Source of the DNA: Methanoplanus endosymbiosus
GTDB lineage: Archaea; Halobacteriota; Methanomicrobia; Methanomicrobiales; Methanomicrobiaceae
Assembly (NCBI RefSeq): GCF_024662215.1
Contig: NZ_CP096115.1
Span: 2,864,935-2,928,934 of the forward strand
Direction: 5' to 3'
DNA length: 64,000 bases
The position numbers and the translations under genes are program-made. A model generated the notes under the pieces. The model ran no database searches and was not told the DNA's origin. It saw only the letters and a list, made by a program, of their open reading frames with translations. Shown piece after piece: positions 8,951 through 18,060 of this stretch. Within the stretch, counting starts at the first letter, position 1; the number at the start of each line of letters is the position of its first letter.

Positions 8951-9861
8951 GCTGGTACTACACCCCCTCAAAGCCGTATGGTGTTAAGGGCGGGCTTATT
9001 GCAAAGAGCAAAAGGGGCGACATTGGTACTTCCTGGTGGTCACAGGGGATTCAGAAAGGTTTTCTGCCTCATTCTTATGACAGTTATATATCGAGGGGTA
9101 AAAATTATGCCCGAAAGGGTCAGGTAATCTCAGTTAAGATTGATGAAGGCAAAATTACCGGGTATGTGCAGGGGAGTGACAGAACACCATACAAAGTTAC
9201 TGTTGACTTTGATTATGCGGATGAAAATTCCGGTCATGAAAAGGCCCTTGTGGAGTATCTAAATGAAAATTATACTTTATTTTTAAGGATGCTATCCGGA
9301 GATCTGACTGAGAATTTTAACCGTGATATTAAGAAGAATACCGGGTTTACTCTTGTACCTGACAGCCGGTTTTCACTCAGTACATGGTGTTCATGTCCGG
9401 TGGGTTCTGATATATGCAAACATACCCTTGCTGTCTTATTCATACTGTCAGAACAGCTGGATGAGGATCCAATGATTCTCTTCACTCTTGCCGGGATGGA
9501 TAAGGAGAGGGTTATCGGTGAGGTGAGAGATCTTCAGTACAGGGGGGAGATTGCTGATGAAGAGTCTGAATTTACTGAAAATCTGCCGTGCAGTGAAGGT
9601 ACATTCTGGCATATGGGTGATAATCTTAAAAAAGCGGGATATTTTGATCCCGGAGATGAACCAGGTGTCTTAACTTCAGTATCTGAGAGTGTCTATAAGG
9701 CACTGATGGAGGATTCATCGCCTTATGACGGCACCGGACAGATCTTTGGGGATGTTGATAAGCTGAGGGGTAAGGCAATGAAGCGCGCTGCTCTTCTCCT
9801 TCGTTCATCTGAATACTATGATGAGCTGCTCAGCGGGCTGCCGCTTTTTGATGAAGACTGA
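8947..9861 (+). CDS. SWIM zinc-finger protein, partner of the SNF2 helicase
   Basis: The 304-residue protein contains CSCPVGSDICKH at about residues 148-159, the CxC-Xn-CxH zinc-binding signature of the SWIM domain, which is thought to bind DNA or protein. No catalytic domain is evident. The N-terminal ~140 residues (GDIGTSWWSQGIQKGF and ARKGQVISVKIDEGKITGYV) are typical of archaeal and bacterial SWIM proteins encoded next to SNF2 helicases. The start overlaps the helicase stop by 4 bp, strong evidence for a functional pair. It may recruit or regulate the translocase; the cellular process is unknown. Confidence 0.9.
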   Translation: MSWYYTPSKPYGVKGGLIAKSKRGDIGTSWWSQGIQKGFLPHSYDSYISRGKNYARKGQVISVKIDEGKITGYVQGSDRTPYKVTVDFDYADENSGHEKALVEYLNENYTLFLRMLSGDLTENFNRDIKKNTGFTLVPDSRFSLSTWCSCPVGSDICKHTLAVLFILSEQLDEDPMILFTLAGMDKERVIGEVRDLQYRGEIADEESEFTENLPCSEGTFWHMGDNLKKAGYFDPGDEPGVLTSVSESVYKALMEDSSPYDGTGQIFGDVDKLRGKAMKRAALLLRSSEYYDELLSGLPLFDED

Positions 9862-9888
9862 AAATCCGGATTTCATCTGATTCATCCT

Positions 9889-10872
9889 CTAATATCTCTC
9901 ATTATATTCTTTGAGCTTTAACAGGCCTTCTTTTATCTCTGTTTTTGCAGAGAATCCAAATCCGCCTTCTCCGTAAGGGGCTGCTGCTTTTTTTACACTG
10001 GCAAGTGACTTGTTTATATCGCCGGGCCGCCTCTCGTTAAAGTCAATATAAACCTCTCTGCGGTTTATTACCATCAGGGCTGAGGCCAGCTGCAGCAGAT
10101 CGGTCTCTCTTCCGGTTGCGACATTATACACGCCGCCTGATGCACCTTTACCCTTTCTGAATCGGCCATCCTGCGATTTAAGCCCCATTGCTGAGAGATT
10201 TGCCTGCACCACATCGCCGACATAGATGAAGTCTCTCGTCTGGTGGCCATCGCCGTATATTGTGATTGGCTCTCCGGCTGAGATTTTATCTGAAAATATT
10301 GAGATTACCCCTGAGTATGGGGATTTTGGGTCCTGCCTTGGTCCATAGACATTGAAGTATCTGAGGGCAACTGCTGAAATGTTGTATAATGCAGAGAAGA
10401 CTTCTGCATAATATTCGCCGGTAAGTTTCTGGACTGCATATGGTGTCATCGGTTTTGGCTTTTCATCTTCACCAAGCGGCATATTCGGGTTGTCTCCGTA
10501 CACTGCTGCTGAGGATGCCATCACCACTTTTCTGACATCATTTTTCCGGGCGGCATTTAAGACATTGAGTGTGCCTGTGAGATTGACCTCGTTTGTCATA
10601 TCCGGTTCTTCAACCGATCTCTGCACCGATGCAATGGCTGCCTGGTGAAATATGCCGTCAGCTCCTTTTACTGTCTCTTCCACCAGATCGGAATTGGTGA
10701 TAGTGCCATTAATGAATGAGATATTTTTCTTATCGTCAAAGATCTCAATATTCTCCACCTTTCCGGATGAAAGGTCATCGATGATGATGATTTCAATGCT
10801 TTTGTCTGAGGAGAGGGCTTCTGCAATGTTTGAGCCGATGAAACCCGCTCCGCCGGTTATGACATACTTCAT
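9889..10872 (-). CDS. NAD-dependent epimerase/dehydratase (GalE-like, extended SDR)
   Basis: This is a 327-residue extended short-chain dehydrogenase. GGAGFIGSNIAEAL at residues 7-20 is the NAD-binding motif. MASSAAVYG gives the catalytic Ser region, YAVQK the Tyr/Lys pair and RYFNVYGPRQDP the substrate loop. It likely epimerises or dehydrates a nucleotide sugar such as UDP-glucose or UDP-GlcNAc. Its role fits the surface-sugar cassette at 2.0-5.4 kb, although the SNF2/SWIM pair separates them. It converges with the SWIM gene and diverges from the cohesin gene at 11013. Confidence 0.9.
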   Translation of the reverse strand: MKYVITGGAGFIGSNIAEALSSDKSIEIIIIDDLSSGKVENIEIFDDKKNISFINGTITNSDLVEETVKGADGIFHQAAIASVQRSVEEPDMTNEVNLTGTLNVLNAARKNDVRKVVMASSAAVYGDNPNMPLGEDEKPKPMTPYAVQKLTGEYYAEVFSALYNISAVALRYFNVYGPRQDPKSPYSGVISIFSDKISAGEPITIYGDGHQTRDFIYVGDVVQANLSAMGLKSQDGRFRKGKGASGGVYNVATGRETDLLQLASALMVINRREVYIDFNERRPGDINKSLASVKKAAAPYGEGGFGFSAKTEIKEGLLKLKEYNERY

Positions 10873-10965
10873 TGGTGAGTTATTGGTTCTTTTGATAAAA
10901 AAAGCGTGTGAAAAGGGGTTTATGTCTGTCAGATTGATTACGGATGATCAGTTCAATTAATAAAC

Positions 10966-10975
10966 GTTTATATTT
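10966..10975 (+). promoter_or_regulatory. TATA box of the first cohesin-like gene
   Basis: GTTTATATTT lies about 47 bases before the ATG at 11013, which would place the transcript start near 10996 and leave a ~17-base leader. A Shine-Dalgarno GGAG at 11003-11006 is well spaced from that ATG and decides the start against upstream in-frame codons. Confidence 0.5.
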
Positions 10976-11012
10976 GTGTGTCTCTATATCTTATAATTTA
11001 ATGGAGAATAAG

Positions 11013-11813
11013 ATGAAATTTAAATTTAAGATGTCTGTCTTCTGCATTCTTGCACTTATGCTTGCAGGGGTGGCCTGTGCCGGAAGTGTGATCTCGGTTC
11101 CGGCTGAAGGTCCGGATGAGGATGGCGCATTATTAGTGACAGTTTCGGGCGTTTCGGGTGTGTCCGGAGTCTCGTTTCTGCTTGAATACAATGCAGATAA
11201 TCTTGCTGTTGAGAGTGCATCTATAGGCGGTGGATTTGCCGGGGCCAGTCTCACCAAAAATATTGATAATTCTGCCGGAAAAACAAAATTTGTGATTATA
11301 ACAACGAGTGCTATAAATGCTGAGGAAGCTTCTGAGCTTGTAAATGTCAAATTCAGTGTCATTGATCCGGCTGACACCGCAGTTATTATCACTGATCCGG
11401 AATGGTCTGACAGTGTCGATTTCCTGCCGCATGACTTTGATTCTGTGATAGATGGTTCACCGGAACCTGCTGCAACGGCAACAGCTGCGCCGACTTCTTC
11501 CTCTTCGTCCTCTTCAGGTGGGTATATCAGTTATACTGCTGCTGCGACAACGGCAGCTACAGATGCTCCTACAGCTGTAAAAACTTCAGCGCCCGAATCT
11601 ACTGTGGCTGTTTCTGAAGAGCCTACAGTTGCTGCGCCCGATGTAACTTCTGATGAGCCGGCAGAAGAGGCTGTTACTCCGGATGTAACCGAAACTGATA
11701 ATGCAGGTACTGAAGCGGAATCCACAGGGCCTGCCTCAACGCCTGGTTTTGGCGTTATTGCAGCTCTTCTGTCAGTTGTTTTTGTTGCTGTGGTAATTTC
11801 CAAAAGGAAATAA
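11013..11813 (+). CDS. Secreted cohesin-like domain protein with PGF-CTERM anchor
   Basis: The 266-residue precursor begins with a signal peptide (MKFKFKMSVFCILALMLAGV, then ACAG). A cohesin-like beta-sandwich covers about residues 24-150 (VSFLLEYNADNLAVESASI is the typical cohesin strand pattern). A long Thr/Ala/Ser/Pro-rich, probably glycosylated linker follows. The C-terminus is PGFG, a hydrophobic stretch and a basic tail, the PGF-CTERM signal recognised by archaeosortase. The protein should therefore be cut and lipid-anchored outside the membrane. With the downstream dockerin protein it can act as a surface docking partner. An in-frame start lies upstream at 10944, but the Shine-Dalgarno supports 11013. 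Cohesin assignment rests on pattern, not on an alignment. Confidence 0.82.
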   Translation: MKFKFKMSVFCILALMLAGVACAGSVISVPAEGPDEDGALLVTVSGVSGVSGVSFLLEYNADNLAVESASIGGGFAGASLTKNIDNSAGKTKFVIITTSAINAEEASELVNVKFSVIDPADTAVIITDPEWSDSVDFLPHDFDSVIDGSPEPAATATAAPTSSSSSSSGGYISYTAAATTAATDAPTAVKTSAPESTVAVSEEPTVAAPDVTSDEPAEEAVTPDVTETDNAGTEAESTGPASTPGFGVIAALLSVVFVAVVISKRK

Positions 11814-11944
11814 TTAAAATACTACCCTTTTTTTGAATTGTTGTTCTCCGGATCTCCGGGCATTTTAATATTATTATCTATGCTGTTTTTTATCTGAAAG
11901 AATTAATTATTTATAACATTAATATGAATTATTCACGTATAACT

Positions 11945-12064
11945 AATTTACAGAAAAGCTGTAAATTCCTGGGTTGGGGAGTTTACTTTTGCTGCGCAGA
12001 TCTGCCCGGCAAACGCTGTAAATCCAAGTGGAGGTCTGGCGGCTTAAGCATAATGCGGTATGCT
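11945..12064 (+). promoter_or_regulatory. Structured 5' leader with mutually exclusive hairpins
   Basis: Within the 370-bp spacer before the large dockerin gene, AATTTACAG (11945-11953) pairs perfectly with CTGTAAATT (11959-11967). The same arm could instead pair with CTGTAAAT at 12016-12023. That second site also closes a nested helix with GGAgTTTAC at 11978-11986 (one bulged G) that encloses TTTGC/GCAAA. A further hairpin AGCATA/TATGCT spans 12047-12064. Competing partners for one strand are typical of RNA switches. No known riboswitch class was recognised. The coding start follows about 120 bases later behind GAGGTGA. Confidence 0.4.
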
Positions 12065-12183
12065 GTGTTATGTCTGAATTAGGTTTCCTTAAACGGTTAA
12101 TTAAGTCCCGGTGGGCATAACCGGAGGATTTGACTGGTTAGAAGAAAATGAGTGTTATGTTTTAAAAATGAGGTGAAAAGTTT

Positions 12184-15100
12184 ATGAAAAAAATTACGGT
12201 ATCGCTATTGCTGCTGGTATGTTTATTCATGCTTGTGGCAGGAGTAAGCGCCTATTCAGAAATAGGTGTTAATAGTGCTGTTATTCCGTCTGGAAGTACA
12301 GAGGTTGTCTCTGTCTATGTTTCCGGGCTGAATGAAGCCGAAGGTCTGAATTTCAACCTGACGTTTGACAAAGCACTGTTTAGAGTTGACAATGTTTCGG
12401 CCAATAGTGCCATTCCGGGTTCAGAAGTGTATGCAAACATTAACAATGAATCCGGGTTTGTAAATGTTGCTGTTACTAATGGTGATGGCATTACGGTTGA
12501 AGATTATATCCATACCTCTGTAGTTGACATTTATTTCACTGCAATAGGTGACAGTGGAGAGACTACTGAAGTTAAGTTTGATAATTCATCAATTGAATAT
12601 AGTAAGGAATTTGATCCTGTAAGCTTTGATCAGGTTACTGATGGTCGGGTTGATATCAGGGACAAAAGAACTATTATTGCGCCTTCAGGAACTCTGGGTT
12701 CTGGTTTAACTGGCTCTTTCCCACTCTCGGTTGCTAATATCACAGGTGCAAATTATATTTATGTATCTTTGGTTTATGATGGCAGGTATGTTTCAATTAC
12801 AGATTTCATCCCGGCTCAGTCTGGTATTATTATTGAAGATGCTCGTGCTGGAAATGGAGTATATTCTTTTGAAGAACTGAATGGAAATGAATTAAATAAT
12901 ATTCCTGAGGAATTTTTAGAGATTGAACAGCATGATTTCTATGAAAACTGGGCTAGATTCAGTGTGAGAATTCCAGGTGGTTTAGGAGATGCTGTTTCGG
13001 AGGACATTGTAAATATAGAGTTTACACCTACTGAAATGGCAGGGGCTGCTAATATTAGTTATCATTATGGAACATATTATGAAGATGCAGGGGGTTACAA
13101 AGAATTTGATGTTTATGTGCCTGGACAGATAACAACAGCAGGTGGTGGTAAATCACTTGGTGGTGATGCAAAAGCACCTTCCGGAAATCTGGAGGTTGGC
13201 TCTGTAAAAGTATTCCCGCTTCAGATTAGAGATTTCGGTAGTAATTCCGGTTGCTACGTAACTACGGAATGGAATTCTTCCGTGTTAAGTGCAGAGTCCG
13301 TTGTCCTGAACGCTACTGCATCGGATGCAGGAGTTACAATTGATTATTATTCTTTAAGTGCAGGAAGATATTATGCAGATGTTGGTAATCTCTCTGGTCT
13401 GGATACCAGTTCCTGGACTTCGCTTTTGGATTATAGGCTAAAATCAACAGCAAGCTCAGGAGAAACTCCGTTTAATATAACATATGGAGATAGCTGGTTT
13501 GAACCAAGAGATAATGTAACAATAAGTGGTTATTTCAGTTCTGTTGAAAATGGTGTTATTACGCTCAAACCGTCTGAAAAACCGGATCTTGTAGGTCATT
13601 TAATTGATCCTCCAAAGTATATTAAGAAGTTTGCAAATGATTCTGTAAGAGTTGTCCAGACTATGGTCATTGAGAACATTGGAAATAGTCCTGTTACAAC
13701 TGATTTTCAGATTAATGCGACACTTAAAGACAGAACAGAGGTACTGGATATTACTATGGATATAGATCCGGGTAAGAACGTTACTATATATGCAGATGCA
13801 ATTACTGATCCAAATTATCTTGGAAAAACAGAAGCTAAAAAGGTAGTCGGAAAAGATTATATCCAGCTGACGATTAAATCTAATGCCACTCTTTCGCTTA
13901 GCGATTATACTATTGGTCTTGGAGTAGATATCAATAATGATATAGGAGAGGTTAATGAGGATAATAATTACAATAAAACTGTTGCCTACATAACCCGTCC
14001 TGATCTTGTCCCTATTGCAGAGATGGAGTTTGTAAAAGGAATCAGTGACAGTAATACAACAATCATTGATGAAGTATCTGTGTTGCCCGGTACCTATAAG
14101 CTGACATATGGAGTGAACAACACTGGTAATGTCTATGCAATTCCGACAAAACTGAATTTCACATTTAACGGTGTTTCAAGTATCATTGATATTCCACGTC
14201 TTGAACCGGGTGAAAACTGGACTACTGTCAAAAACAATATTGATATTGGTCGTGCTAAAACCAGTTATCGTGTGGAGGTCAATTCTGACAGAGAAGAAGC
14301 TGAAACAGATTATGAAAATAATGTGAAATCGGATACATATGGTTCATACTCTCCGGTAACTGTTGTACTGCCTCAGATTACAGATGGTGATACTGAGTCT
14401 TCAAGGGATGTCTCTGTTTCGTTTACCAATCTGACAGATGGTGTTCCAATTACATCATTTGAAGTAATACTGACGTATGATTCACCAGTTTGTATTAATT
14501 CATCACCGGCAATACCAATGTCCGGTGTGACAGTTATATCACAATATGGCAGGTTCATCATCACAGGAAGCGGAGTGAATATTGTTGATGATACTCCGGT
14601 TGCGACAATTCCGATGATTGCAAGGTCAGATGCCGGAGGAATTTCTGTTCTTGGCTCTATGAAATCATCATATGTGATGACAACCGGAAGCAAGTATGTA
14701 GAACTTGAGATATATGAGGGTTTCTTTAAGCAGGTGAATGAGACGGATGCGTCAGTATCACTGTTTAGCTCTCCAAGAGGTCCTCTGGGACAGAATCAGA
14801 CTGTATCTGTTACAGTTAAGAACCAGAGGTCAAACCCGGTTACACTGGATGCAAACCTGACGGCAAACGATGACAAGATCTGGGAGATGTCAGGAATAAG
14901 TCTTGACAGTCATGCAACCCGGACATTCAGGATTGATACCTGGAAGCCGGCAGCACAGGGTACATATGCATTAAATGCTACAATTTCCGGTGATGATAAA
15001 ACAGATGCGAATGAGGCATCCCGTGACGTGTTTATTGATGGTTATAATCTTGAGATTACAGATCAGAACAGGAAAAACTGGGACTGGTATTACAAGTACA

Positions 15101-18057
15101 ATCAATCTGTTCTTATAAATGAAATGTTCAGAGTTGGTACATATTTCACTGCTAATCAGGCAGCAGTAGTTAATGGTACGCTAAGTATATTCTACTCTGA
15201 CGGTACTCCGGTTGACCTGAGTGATAATTCGGTATTTGAGCTGCATAGATACTATCCTCAGAATATCCAGAAATATGGATATAATGGTGGCTGGAACTAT
15301 ATCCAGTGGTATTATATTACACCAAAGGAACTTGGTAATTTCAATTACACTATCTCTCTTGAAGCAAGGGGTAAGGAAACGTTCGTAAACGGAAGTATAG
15401 AAGTGAGAGAGCCGAATCTTGATATCAAAGTTCTGAATACGACTGTTGTAACAGATACAACGACTGATCAGTATCTTGATTTTGAGATATTTAAGAGGGA
15501 GAGATCAGATAATCAGGATGTCACTATCTATCTTGGTGCCGGTGCTGAAGGAAGGACACTGCAGGGACTGGATTCAATAATCGGTTATCCGCATGGATGT
15601 CCTGAGCAGGTCATGAGTCCTGCATTTATTGCCCTTCGTGTGAAACAGTACTATGATTCCAAAGGAGCTTTAACGGATGATATAAACGAAACTGTTCAGA
15701 TTACAATGCGGAGGGCTCTTGACATGATGAATCCTCCGGATGGATATAATGCACAGCAGATCGGTGATATCGGAGATGGTTCCGGTGGATGGGCCTGGGG
15801 TAATGGACGTTGGTCAACACCGTCTATGTTCTATACACTCTATCCGAATTATGTCATTACGGAATTGCTGGAAGACGATGATCCTGATTTCTGGAATGTT
15901 AAGGATAACATGGATCAGATTGATCTTAATCAGAGTGCAAACTGGCTTATAGAGAAACAGAATAGTGAGGGTTACTGGACAGGTTATGGATATATATGTG
16001 ATAAGCTTGAGTGGACTGGTGACATCTCTGAAAATCTGGCAAAAGAGTATAAGTATCTCGATGACGGTATGAAGATCAAAGTCAGGAGTTCACTTGACAA
16101 AGCTCAGATATGGATGCTTAATTACACATATACTTCAGATGAAGATACTAAGCCGCTTTCATGTATAATTATGGGTCTTACGTCAATCCGTGACCTTGGC
16201 ATTGGTAATTCAACTGACATAAACAGTACTGTTGATGAGATTGTGACTATTATAAAAGATCAGAGACAGCGAGATTCTAATGGAGATTCCTATTGGGGCC
16301 GTAGCTGGGGATGGTATTCATATGAACCAACAGCAAATGCCATACTTGCTCTATACGAAGCAGGCGAGGACGTAAACGGTGAATATATAGCCGGAGGAGT
16401 AAGACATCTTGTCGGAAACCGTGCCGGAAGGTCGTACTGTGGTGGCTGGGGAAGTACACGCTCCAGTGCTGCGGTTGTAAACACCCTGACTCAGGTTGTT
16501 CCTGATGCTGCGATTGACTTTACAGTTGATGTTGAACTTTTCAATCCTGACGAAGATTCAGTATGGAAAGGAGAGGATCTTAAGTTTGATAATAGTCAAT
16601 ACAGTATAACTCATCTACTTACTTCATCAGAAATAGATACTCTGTATGCATTTAGTGACGGTGATTCAGATGGTACAGGAAGAATTATAATATCCAATAA
16701 GGTTGATTCAGATCCTGACAATCAGGCGAAACTGAGTGTTTCCATTGACAGTTTCGAGCAGGTTCCTGAGAGTGTTACATATGATACCGGAATTCCGGAG
16801 GAGTTCATAGACCCAATTGCAACAGACTTTGCTCTTAATGTGAGCGCTCAGAATGAGGGTTACACTCTTGTAGAGGGAGATTCAAGGGACGTTAAATTTA
16901 CTATTGAAAATGATAGGGTTGGTTCTGTCAATCAGACAACAATGATAATTGAGATTTCAATTAACAATGATGTCAACTTCACCGGAAGTGCGATGGGTCA
17001 GGATGCAGCGTATTATGTGAATGGTAGCAGCAGAGTAAACATAACCCACATGTTCAACGAAACCACGAAGAAACTGTATATCTATCCAGGTTCTGATGAC
17101 GAGGCAGTACCGAGTGTCCTTGCAGGAAAATCAAAGTCTTACTATGTGCCTCTTAAGTTTGGAACATCAGGTAATGTCTCTGTAGAATCACGTGCTTATC
17201 CGATGTACAACGATACCTGGATGGCTCTTGGTTCCGGAAATACCTATGTGAAAGGATATGGTAACATTACTCTTGCAGCGGTAGATAGTGACAACATTCC
17301 TGTTCCTGCAAATTACTACATAGATGATGTGGCAAGTGGAAGCGGAACTTCGATTGACAAAGAAATGGTTGAGGGGTTATATTCAGTTGGAATTAATAAT
17401 GGCTCAACATGGGTGAACACTACTATTAATGTGAAACCATCTGAATCAGTGACATATACAGCTCACTTTGCAAGTGATACTACAGTTCCGTTTATTGCGC
17501 AGGCAGAAGGAGCAGTAGATGAGATGCAGATGATGCCTCCGGAGGTTGATGATACAACGTCCAATACGAGTGTAAATCACTGGAATGCCGGAAGAGCGGC
17601 AATGAAGAGCTTCAACTCGACTATTGCCAGCAGTGGAGGTACAGCTACAATTTCAGTTGAAATGCCAACTTTGACACGTGCTATTGGAACTGTTAATCTG
17701 AATGACAGCGTCAATGTAATGGTTTACAATGGCACAGACTGGAATGGACCATATAGTGGAAATGAAATCGGAGGAATGTATAGCCTTGATGGTGTGGATA
17801 CATCTAAGATAGATCAGATATTGTTTACCTTCAATGGAAGAAAACTTGGAGATGTAGATAATAGTGGTGGGGTCAGTATTTCTGATGCTCAGAGAATAGC
17901 TCAATATATGGTTGATGTTATCAAAATTTTGCCGGAGGATGATAAATTCTATGGTGATGTTGATAACAGTGGTGGAATAAGTATTTCTGATGCTCAAAAT
18001 ATTGCTCAATACATGGTTGATCTGCGGAATGAGGATTATTTATTAAAGCAGGAATAA
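12184..18057 (+). CDS. Giant secreted cohesin/CARDB/alpha-2-macroglobulin-like thioester protein with C-terminal dockerin
   Basis: The 1957-residue protein starts with a signal peptide (residues 1-24). Cohesin-like sandwiches occupy about 25-155, 160-315, 325-460 and 720-850, and two CARDB-like domains about 470-600 and 605-720 (EVNEDNNYNKT is typical). Macroglobulin-like beta domains reach ~1080-1130. GYPHGCPEQ follows, with Cys1139 and Gln1142 in the thioester positions of alpha-2-macroglobulin/complement proteins. An alpha/alpha-toroid with GGWGSTRSSAAVVNTL reaches ~1440. After further beta domains the C-terminus (~1893-1950) holds two GDVDNSGGxSISDAQ calcium loops, a type I dockerin. There is no membrane anchor, so attachment through cohesin is expected. 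The start has GAGGTGA seven bases upstream, and a structured leader precedes it. It may covalently trap proteases or surfaces; this is inference. Confidence 0.88.
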   Translation: MKKITVSLLLLVCLFMLVAGVSAYSEIGVNSAVIPSGSTEVVSVYVSGLNEAEGLNFNLTFDKALFRVDNVSANSAIPGSEVYANINNESGFVNVAVTNGDGITVEDYIHTSVVDIYFTAIGDSGETTEVKFDNSSIEYSKEFDPVSFDQVTDGRVDIRDKRTIIAPSGTLGSGLTGSFPLSVANITGANYIYVSLVYDGRYVSITDFIPAQSGIIIEDARAGNGVYSFEELNGNELNNIPEEFLEIEQHDFYENWARFSVRIPGGLGDAVSEDIVNIEFTPTEMAGAANISYHYGTYYEDAGGYKEFDVYVPGQITTAGGGKSLGGDAKAPSGNLEVGSVKVFPLQIRDFGSNSGCYVTTEWNSSVLSAESVVLNATASDAGVTIDYYSLSAGRYYADVGNLSGLDTSSWTSLLDYRLKSTASSGETPFNITYGDSWFEPRDNVTISGYFSSVENGVITLKPSEKPDLVGHLIDPPKYIKKFANDSVRVVQTMVIENIGNSPVTTDFQINATLKDRTEVLDITMDIDPGKNVTIYADAITDPNYLGKTEAKKVVGKDYIQLTIKSNATLSLSDYTIGLGVDINNDIGEVNEDNNYNKTVAYITRPDLVPIAEMEFVKGISDSNTTIIDEVSVLPGTYKLTYGVNNTGNVYAIPTKLNFTFNGVSSIIDIPRLEPGENWTTVKNNIDIGRAKTSYRVEVNSDREEAETDYENNVKSDTYGSYSPVTVVLPQITDGDTESSRDVSVSFTNLTDGVPITSFEVILTYDSPVCINSSPAIPMSGVTVISQYGRFIITGSGVNIVDDTPVATIPMIARSDAGGISVLGSMKSSYVMTTGSKYVELEIYEGFFKQVNETDASVSLFSSPRGPLGQNQTVSVTVKNQRSNPVTLDANLTANDDKIWEMSGISLDSHATRTFRIDTWKPAAQGTYALNATISGDDKTDANEASRDVFIDGYNLEITDQNRKNWDWYYKYNQSVLINEMFRVGTYFTANQAAVVNGTLSIFYSDGTPVDLSDNSVFELHRYYPQNIQKYGYNGGWNYIQWYYITPKELGNFNYTISLEARGKETFVNGSIEVREPNLDIKVLNTTVVTDTTTDQYLDFEIFKRERSDNQDVTIYLGAGAEGRTLQGLDSIIGYPHGCPEQVMSPAFIALRVKQYYDSKGALTDDINETVQITMRRALDMMNPPDGYNAQQIGDIGDGSGGWAWGNGRWSTPSMFYTLYPNYVITELLEDDDPDFWNVKDNMDQIDLNQSANWLIEKQNSEGYWTGYGYICDKLEWTGDISENLAKEYKYLDDGMKIKVRSSLDKAQIWMLNYTYTSDEDTKPLSCIIMGLTSIRDLGIGNSTDINSTVDEIVTIIKDQRQRDSNGDSYWGRSWGWYSYEPTANAILALYEAGEDVNGEYIAGGVRHLVGNRAGRSYCGGWGSTRSSAAVVNTLTQVVPDAAIDFTVDVELFNPDEDSVWKGEDLKFDNSQYSITHLLTSSEIDTLYAFSDGDSDGTGRIIISNKVDSDPDNQAKLSVSIDSFEQVPESVTYDTGIPEEFIDPIATDFALNVSAQNEGYTLVEGDSRDVKFTIENDRVGSVNQTTMIIEISINNDVNFTGSAMGQDAAYYVNGSSRVNITHMFNETTKKLYIYPGSDDEAVPSVLAGKSKSYYVPLKFGTSGNVSVESRAYPMYNDTWMALGSGNTYVKGYGNITLAAVDSDNIPVPANYYIDDVASGSGTSIDKEMVEGLYSVGINNGSTWVNTTINVKPSESVTYTAHFASDTTVPFIAQAEGAVDEMQMMPPEVDDTTSNTSVNHWNAGRAAMKSFNSTIASSGGTATISVEMPTLTRAIGTVNLNDSVNVMVYNGTDWNGPYSGNEIGGMYSLDGVDTSKIDQILFTFNGRKLGDVDNSGGVSISDAQRIAQYMVDVIKILPEDDKFYGDVDNSGGISISDAQNIAQYMVDLRNEDYLLKQE

Positions 18058-18060
18058 GAT

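Noticed and set aside
11531-11803. Minus-strand Ala/Thr/Ser-rich frame
   Set aside because: It is the complement of the low-complexity linker in the cohesin-like protein.
11945-12064. Cyclic-di-GMP or cobalamin riboswitch
   Set aside because: The diagnostic conserved loops are absent and the downstream gene does not suggest either ligand.
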